This document shows positions 5,441-9,805 of a stretch of 9,805 bases of DNA, piece after piece. The position numbers and the translations under genes are program-made. This stretch comes from Dehalococcoidia bacterium (GTDB lineage: Bacteria > Chloroflexota > Dehalococcoidia > Lucifugimonadales > Lucifugimonadaceae), in NCBI GenBank assembly GCA_028278465.1, contig JANQEF010000193.1:1-9805 (forward strand), in the 5' to 3' direction. Each line of letters starts with the position of its first letter. The first letter of the stretch is position 1. A model generated the notes under the pieces. It saw nothing but the letters and a program-made list of their open reading frames with translations, was not told the DNA's origin and searched no databases.

Positions 5441-5539
5441 GCTCGGGCTGAAACCTCAGGAGCCTTATCGCTCCCTATCAATCAGACGCCCTGTGCCGCC
5501 GATTTGTTCCAGCCCCGCGTGAGGGATTCGCGAAACGCG

Positions 5540-6445
5540 CTAGATCCGGTAGTAACGCTCGGCGTTCTCGCTGAACAGCTTCGCCCGCTCCGACTCCGAG
5601 AAGTCTGAAGTGATCGCGTCGTAAGCGCGCCACACCGTGGCGTAGTCCGAGAACAGGCTGTCGACAGGGAAGTTGCTGGCGAACATGCAGCGGTCGACGC
5701 CGACGATCTCAATCGTGTCGAGCACAAACGGCCGGATGTCGTCGGCGCTCCAGTCAGGCTTCATCATGCCGAGAGCCGAGATCTTGACGGAGATGTTCTC
5801 GGCGCCGGCGATCGCTCGCATCCCGTCCCGCCACAGCGCAACGCCCTCGTCATCCCAGTCGCGGGGCATGCCGGTGTGGTTCAGGATCACAGGCACCTCG
5901 GGGATCTGCTTCGCCAGCACTGCGCCGTCGGCAAGTTGCCACGGCCACACCTGCAGATCGAACGAGCCGTTGAACTTCGCAAGCAGCCGGTAGCCGCTGC
6001 GCCACTGCTCGTCCTGCATGTAGTCGCCGCGCTCGGCGAAGCGGAAGCCGGGATCGTCCGACCAGTTGAGCATGTGGCGGATACCGCGCCAGTTGGCGTG
6101 CTCAGCGTGACGGGCGAGCGTTTCCTCGACGTCCGGCTCGGCCAGGTTCGCGTAGCCGATGATGGCGTGCGGCATGCCGCGCGATGCCGGGTCGTCGGCA
6201 ACACCCTGCAGCCACGCCGTCTCCCCAACAGGATCGCTGTCGTGGTCCCACTCGGCCTGCACGTGGACCGACTTCTGGAGCGGAATGCCGTCTGCGCCGG
6301 CCAGGAAGTCGCTGATGAGGAACGTCTGGCGGATCGGCGTGTAGTCGCCGACAAAGTGGTCGATGCCGTCCTGCAGCCACGGATAGCGGTTGTTCTCCAG
6401 GTCCCAGAGGTGATGGTGCGTGTCGATGAACGGTGGAATTGCCAT
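5540..6445 (-). CDS. COG3618-type amidohydrolase (PF04909 TIM-barrel; lactonase-like)
   Basis: A 301-residue cytoplasmic TIM-barrel hydrolase of the group that includes 2-pyrone-4,6-dicarboxylate lactonase and sugar lactonases such as L-fuconolactonase; probably opens a lactone of an organic or sugar acid. Seen in the sequence: strand-1 motif FIDTHHHLWDL (residues 6-16) with His10 and His12, HVQAEWD (61-67), GIRHMLNW (121-128), VILNHTGMP (186-194) with His190, and CMFASNFPVD (253-262) near the C-terminus. In lactonases of the group the last motif usually reads with Asp (DWP); here the aligned residue seems to be Asn258, a variant I believe occurs in some members. Length fits the family (about 280-310). 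The ATG at 6445 puts DTHHH at residue 8, as is normal; only a weak GGATC-like site precedes it. It is divergent from the SDR gene and upstream of the serpins, with 109 bp between. Substrate unknown. Confidence 0.9.
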   Translation of the reverse strand: MAIPPFIDTHHHLWDLENNRYPWLQDGIDHFVGDYTPIRQTFLISDFLAGADGIPLQKSVHVQAEWDHDSDPVGETAWLQGVADDPASRGMPHAIIGYANLAEPDVEETLARHAEHANWRGIRHMLNWSDDPGFRFAERGDYMQDEQWRSGYRLLAKFNGSFDLQVWPWQLADGAVLAKQIPEVPVILNHTGMPRDWDDEGVALWRDGMRAIAGAENISVKISALGMMKPDWSADDIRPFVLDTIEIVGVDRCMFASNFPVDSLFSDYATVWRAYDAITSDFSESERAKLFSENAERYYRI

Positions 6446-6676
6446 GTGCCGGATCCCGGTTGTGCGGTGTAGCGAGTTGGCGACAGTTTATGCGCGGGGA
6501 GCAACGGCACGGGTGGTGATCAGCGAGCTTCGTCGGACAGAGGATGTCCTGGCCAATCCTGGAGTTGCGTGCTGGGACGCTTGCCGGGTGGTCCGCCCGG
6601 GCCATACGGTCGTAGTGGAAACTGAGAAGCTCGAACAGGTTTGCAGCTTCGAGATGTCCGCTTCGGGAGGCGAGTG
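6446..6676. promoter_or_regulatory. Divergent intergenic region, presumed promoters for both neighbours
   Basis: This 231-bp stretch separates two genes read in opposite directions, so both promoters should lie here. I see no -35/-10 pair good enough to name. Small inverted repeats that could be protein sites or chance are GGACA/TGTCC (6535-6539 with 6545-6549) and GAAGCT/AGCTTC (6626-6631 with 6645-6650). No small gene is evident. Confidence 0.35.
6665..6670 (+). promoter_or_regulatory. Ribosome binding site of the SDR-DUF2867 gene
   Basis: GGGAGG lies 6 bases before the ATG at 6677-6679. It decides for this start over in-frame codons further upstream (for example TTG at 6641), and over the GTG directly before the ATG. 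Confidence 0.7.
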
Positions 6677-8128
6677 ATGGCGAAGAAACGGCCGGTGATA
6701 GCGCTCACAGGCGCGACGGGATACGTCGGCGGACTGCTCGTGCAGCCGCTGTGCGAGATGGCGTCCGAGGTCCGCTGCATCACCCGTGACGCGAGCCGGC
6801 TGAGCAGCGATCTGCCCCCAAACGCCACCGCAGTGCAGGCCGATGTGGGCGAATCCAACTCGATCGAGGCCGCGCTCACCGGCTGCGACATCGCCTTCTA
6901 CCTCGTCCACTCGCTCGGCGAAGGAGACGACTTCTCACGCGCCGAGGCCGAAGCGGCCGAAACCTTCGCTGCGGCGGCAAAAAGCGCGGGCGTGAGGCGG
7001 ATCATCTACCTGGGAGCGCTCGCTCAGGGCGACTCCAGCGAAGTGTCACCGCATATAGCGAGCAGGCACAGAGCCGGCGAGATCCTGGAGTCATCAGGCG
7101 TGCCGGTGACCGAATTCCGGGCCTCGGTCGTGATCGGCGCAGGCAGCATGCCGTTCGAGGCGATCAGGGCGCTGGTGGAGCGGCTGCCGGTGATGGTGAC
7201 GCCGCGCTGGGTGCGCATGCCGGTCCAGCCGATATCCGCCCGCGACCTCGTCAGCTATCTGGTGGCAGCGGCCGCCGAGACGGGCGATCAGAGCCACGTC
7301 TACGAGATCGGCGGCGGCGACGTCACGACCTATGCCGAGTTGATGCGCGCCTATGCCCGCCACCGCGGCCTGCGACGCTTCATGATCCCTGTGCCGGTGA
7401 TCACGCCACGCCTCTCCAGCCTGTGGCTCAGGCTGGTCACGCCGGCTCATTACCGCATCGGCCGCAACATTGTCGATAGCACCTCGCACAGCTCGGTCGT
7501 GGCCGATCATTCGGCCGAGCAGAGCTTCGGCATCAAGCCCCTGAAGTTCGAAGCGGCGATCGAGCAGGCGCTCACTGACGAGAATCAAGGGTTGCAGTTC
7601 CTGGACATCGGCGAAACTTCGGGTTCAGACACCTTCCGCACCAGACTCGGCACGAAATTCGTGGAGCGCAGGCGCATCGAGGTGAGCTGTGACGAAGAGA
7701 CTGCCTTCAACACGATCTCACGGGTCGGCGGTCAAAACGGCTGGTTCTGGGGCGACTGGCTCTGGCGCGTCCGCGGGTTCATGGACCGCATTGCCGGCGG
7801 CCCCGGCCTCAGGAAGAACTCCACAGCCTATCCGCCGAAGCCGGGCAACATCCTGGACTTCTGGACCGTGGAACGCTTCGGCGACAACCGCCTGACGCTG
7901 CACGCTGACATGCGTCTGCCGGGCGATGCATGGCTCGCCCTGCGAGTCCGCACTATCAACGGCAAGACCTGCATCGAGCAGACGGCGGCGTTCGACCCTA
8001 AGGGGATCCTCGGCATCGCCTACTGGTTCGCGCTATACCCTCTGCACAGCCTCGTGTTCCGCGGCATGCTCCGAGGCGCAAAACGCGCCGCTGAAAACTC
8101 CGCAACCGAACTCACAAAGGCCGCATGA
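6677..8128 (+). CDS. SDR-family NAD(P)-binding protein with C-terminal DUF2867 domain
   Basis: A 483-residue two-domain protein. Residues 6-300 form a Rossmann-fold domain of the atypical/extended SDR type: VIALTGATGYVGG (7-19) is the dinucleotide-binding glycine motif, ADVGES (55-60) and FYLVHSLG (74-81) follow, RRIIYLGALA (107-116) is the fourth-strand region, and ISARDLVSYLVAAA (186-199) is typical of NmrA-like proteins. In place of the classical Tyr-x-x-x-Lys I see SRHRAGEIL (129-137), so normal dehydrogenase chemistry is doubtful. Residues about 325-475 match DUF2867: WGDWLWRVRGFMDRIAGGPG (358-377), DFWTVERF (394-401) and GILGIAYWFALYPLHSLVF (443-461). The last stretch is hydrophobic but more likely packed in the domain than a membrane span. 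Paired SDR-DUF2867 proteins of this length are widespread in bacteria with no settled function. It ends 6 bp from the convergent enolase-family gene, so transcripts probably overlap. Confidence 0.9.
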   Translation: MAKKRPVIALTGATGYVGGLLVQPLCEMASEVRCITRDASRLSSDLPPNATAVQADVGESNSIEAALTGCDIAFYLVHSLGEGDDFSRAEAEAAETFAAAAKSAGVRRIIYLGALAQGDSSEVSPHIASRHRAGEILESSGVPVTEFRASVVIGAGSMPFEAIRALVERLPVMVTPRWVRMPVQPISARDLVSYLVAAAAETGDQSHVYEIGGGDVTTYAELMRAYARHRGLRRFMIPVPVITPRLSSLWLRLVTPAHYRIGRNIVDSTSHSSVVADHSAEQSFGIKPLKFEAAIEQALTDENQGLQFLDIGETSGSDTFRTRLGTKFVERRRIEVSCDEETAFNTISRVGGQNGWFWGDWLWRVRGFMDRIAGGPGLRKNSTAYPPKPGNILDFWTVERFGDNRLTLHADMRLPGDAWLALRVRTINGKTCIEQTAAFDPKGILGIAYWFALYPLHSLVFRGMLRGAKRAAENSATELTKAA

Positions 8129-8134
8129 AGCCCT

Positions 8135-9295
8135 TCAGCCCGTGTAGGCGCGCTTCTTCAGCTCGTCCTCTCTGACGTCGGTGCCAAGCCCCGGCCGGTC
8201 CGGCACCGTCACATGTCCGTCTTTGAACTCGAACGGGTGCGTCAGCAGGTCGTCTCGCCACGGCGCATCGTCGCCATCGATCTCCATGATCATCAGGTTC
8301 GGGCTGCCCGCCGCCACGTGCAGCGACTGGAAGGTGCAGATCGGTCCGTGCGTGTTGTGCGGCGCAACAAACGTGTCGTAAGCGGCCGCCAGGTCGCAGA
8401 TCTGCCTCGACACCGTGATCCCGTTCCACGCCAGGTCCGGCATGATCACATCCTGCGCGTACACTTCCAGGAACGGCCGGTATCCCTCGACTCCGAACAG
8501 ACTCTCGCCTGTGCAGATGCGCGTCGTGGTCGAATCACGCACAGTCTTCAGCGCGCCCGGGTCCCACGTCTCGGTCTCGAGCCACATCATGTTGAACTCT
8601 TCGAGCGCGCGTGCGATGTCGATGGCGCCGCCGAGCTTGAAGTTGTGCGCAACATCCAGCGCTATGCCAATGTCCGGCCCAAGCGACTCCCGGAACGTGC
8701 CAACAACGCCGCGCACGTTGGCGATCGCCTCGGGCGTCGCCTGGCCGCTGTTTCGGCCGATCCTGTTCGGTCCGGGGTCCGGCAGGTCGTCGAGCTTCAT
8801 CATGTTGGTCTTGATGGCGGTGAAGCCGCGCGCCAGCACCTCTTCGCTCAGTTTGCGCAGATCGTCCGTGTTGTTAACCGGAGGCGTGCCCAAGCGTTCA
8901 CTGTGCCGCGCCCGGAACGAGCCGCAGTGCGACCAGTAGACGCGCACCGAGTCCCACACCTTGCCGCCGAGAAGCTGCCAGACCGGCGCGTCCAGCCGCT
9001 TGCCACGAATGTCCCACAGCGCCGAGTCGATGCCCGCCATCGCCTTCCACGCGATGCCGCCGCGCTGCCGGATGTTGTAGTTCGCAAGGTCGTGCCAGAT
9101 GCGCAGCCCATTCATCGGGTCCTTGCCGACAACCAGCGGCTTCATGTGCTCGACCATCGCCACGACGCCCGGAAAGGCGTCCCACTCAGTGCAGTCGCCC
9201 CATCCGACGATGCCGGAGTCGGTCACCACCTTGACGAAGGTCCAGGGACGGGCGATGCCGTCGACGACAAAGGTCTTCACATCGGTGATCTTCAT
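8135..9295 (-). CDS. Enolase-superfamily (mandelate racemase-type) sugar-acid dehydratase, galactonate dehydratase-like
   Basis: A complete 386-residue cytoplasmic enzyme; families like this remove water from, or epimerise, sugar acids through a Mg-stabilised enolate. The N-terminal capping domain (1-115) includes FVKVVTDSGIVGWGDCTEWD (20-39) and AMAGIDSALWDIRGKRLDAP (85-104). In the barrel: AIKTNM (160-165) with Lys162, the K-x-N form seen in galactonate dehydratase instead of the racemase K-x-K; Asp214 (IALDVAHNF), Glu240 (MWLETET) and Glu264 (ICTGESL) as metal ligands; Asp287 (IMPDLAWNG); and His313 (VAPHNTHGPI) as likely general acid. The usual Glu-Glu-Pro after strand 4 is replaced by Glu-Thr-Glu, a departure worth noting. 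The length is normal. The ATG at 9295 gives the standard family start MKITDVKTFVV. It stands alone on its strand after recO, 75 bp away, and converges on the SDR gene. Exact substrate not determinable; expansion of such enzymes is known in SAR202 bacteria. Confidence 0.92.
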   Translation of the reverse strand: MKITDVKTFVVDGIARPWTFVKVVTDSGIVGWGDCTEWDAFPGVVAMVEHMKPLVVGKDPMNGLRIWHDLANYNIRQRGGIAWKAMAGIDSALWDIRGKRLDAPVWQLLGGKVWDSVRVYWSHCGSFRARHSERLGTPPVNNTDDLRKLSEEVLARGFTAIKTNMMKLDDLPDPGPNRIGRNSGQATPEAIANVRGVVGTFRESLGPDIGIALDVAHNFKLGGAIDIARALEEFNMMWLETETWDPGALKTVRDSTTTRICTGESLFGVEGYRPFLEVYAQDVIMPDLAWNGITVSRQICDLAAAYDTFVAPHNTHGPICTFQSLHVAAGSPNLMIMEIDGDDAPWRDDLLTHPFEFKDGHVTVPDRPGLGTDVREDELKKRAYTG

Positions 9296-9370
9296 GCGTT
9301 GTCTCGCAGGGCTTTGGCGCTGGGTTCGCGGGCAGGCGGAGTGTAACGCGGCCCGGGCCGATCGAGGCTC

Positions 9371-9805
9371 TCAGGAGCCGGGGCGCCAGCGCGCGACTTC
9401 GTCCATGAATGCCGTCGAGCGCACATTGCGGTCCAGCACGAAATGCAGGTGCTCCTTCAGGATCCGCGCCACCTGCCGCTGCTCATCCTCGTCTGGCTGG
9501 AGCGGCTGCACCGCCTCCCAGTCGGCCCTCGCCATGTGGCGCAGCAGCTTCACTGTGTTCAGCGACGCCGGCAGCAGCACATCGCTCTCCGCAGCGCGGC
9601 AGTCGGGACAGACGATGCCGCCGCGCTCTGGCGAGAAGACATGTCCCTGCGGCTCCAGTTTGGCTCCGCAGTCCACGCACTCGGTGATCGCAGGCAGGAA
9701 GCCGTTGATCCGCAGCACCTGCACCTCGAACCAGCGGGGCATCAGCGGGTGGACCGGCTCGGCGTCCAGTATCTGCAGCGTGCGCACCAGCTGGTTGAAC
9801 AGCGC
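9371..9805 (-). CDS. recO: DNA repair protein RecO, C-terminal part (5' end outside window)
   Basis: RecO loads RecA on SSB-coated single-stranded DNA with RecR in the RecF pathway. The frame is open from the right window edge (visible N-terminal residues ALFNQLVRTLQ) to a TGA at 9371-9373: 144 residues of a family of about 250. The visible part is the helical C-terminal domain with the zinc site. WFEVQVLRINGFLPAITECV is the classic RecO stretch, with two Cys pairs, C-V-D-C (visible residues 43 and 46, coded near 9668-9679) and C-P-D-C (66 and 69, near 9599-9610), and SPERGGIVC between them. Some RecO proteins lack the zinc cysteines; here all four are kept. The N-terminal OB-fold domain is outside. 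The 75 bp between its stop and the enolase-family gene hold nothing evident. The enolase-family gene follows on the same strand, but readthrough is not shown. Confidence 0.93.
   Translation of the reverse strand, partial: ALFNQLVRTLQILDAEPVHPLMPRWFEVQVLRINGFLPAITECVDCGAKLEPQGHVFSPERGGIVCPDCRAAESDVLLPASLNTVKLLRHMARADWEAVQPLQPDEDEQRQVARILKEHLHFVLDRNVRSTAFMDEVARWRPGS

Noticed and set aside
5431..5481. TTG start at 5481 adding 17 residues to the upstream serpin
   Set aside because: It would place a charged stretch before the signal peptide, and a GAGGG site lies 5 bases before the ATG at 5430. The paralogue starts at the matching ATG.
5529..5539. CGCG-AAA-CGCG hairpin after the COG3618 gene as a terminator
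   Set aside because: A 4-bp stem is too short, and no U-tract follows on the minus strand.
6580..6612. TTGCCG and CATACG as a promoter for the SDR gene
   Set aside because: The spacing (16) is acceptable but matches to the consensus are poor (about 4 of 6 and 3 of 6), which is expected by chance in this region.
8100..8160. Terminator between the convergent SDR and enolase-family genes
   Set aside because: Only a TGAAG/CTTCA inverted repeat with a two-base centre is present, too small to fold well, and no T-run follows.
8213..9346. Open frame of 377 codons on the plus strand, antisense to the enolase-family gene
   Set aside because: The peptide is Arg/His/Val-rich without motifs, as expected for a frame opposite a GC-rich gene, while the minus-strand gene has a full set of catalytic residues.

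Overview
The window (9,805 bp, GC-rich by eye) looks like a chromosomal segment from a Chloroflexota bacterium, probably of the Dehalococcoidia/SAR202 kind. This rests on gene content and style: lipoproteins with Pro/Thr-rich linkers, an enolase-superfamily dehydratase beside amidohydrolases, and repeat-packed intergenic DNA. No 16S rRNA or other phylogenetic marker is complete here, so the assignment is an inference. Both ends are cut through housekeeping genes that point inwards: the C-terminal half of methionyl-tRNA formyltransferase (fmt, + strand, left edge) and the C-terminal half of the recombination mediator RecO (- strand, right edge).

Layout from left to right: fmt end (1-509); a 450-bp repeat cluster without a gene (510-959); a dihydroorotase-like amidohydrolase (960-2165, +); a second repeat cluster of about 510 bp (2166-2678); two tandem lipoprotein serpins (2679-4049 and 4063-5430, both -); a COG3618-type amidohydrolase (5540-6445, -); a 231-bp divergent intergenic region; an SDR-type NAD(P)-binding protein with a C-terminal DUF2867 domain (6677-8128, +); a convergent enolase-superfamily dehydratase (8135-9295, -); and the recO end (9371-9805, -).

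The three metabolic enzymes (two amidohydrolase-fold hydrolases and one galactonate-dehydratase-like enzyme) belong to families often used in breaking down sugar acids, lactones and related organic acids. They are not in one operon, so a shared pathway is only a suggestion. The two serpins are predicted surface-anchored protease inhibitors. They are paralogues that are almost identical in some blocks yet differ in the reactive-centre loop that sets target specificity, which makes them the most interesting biology in the window.

The repeat clusters on either side of the first amidohydrolase share inverted copies of modular elements: GC-rich hairpins plus a 20-bp unit seen exactly on both strands. 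They suggest a family of small interspersed elements. One copy reaches the stop codon of the downstream serpin. I found no CRISPR array, tRNA, rRNA, transposase or phage gene.
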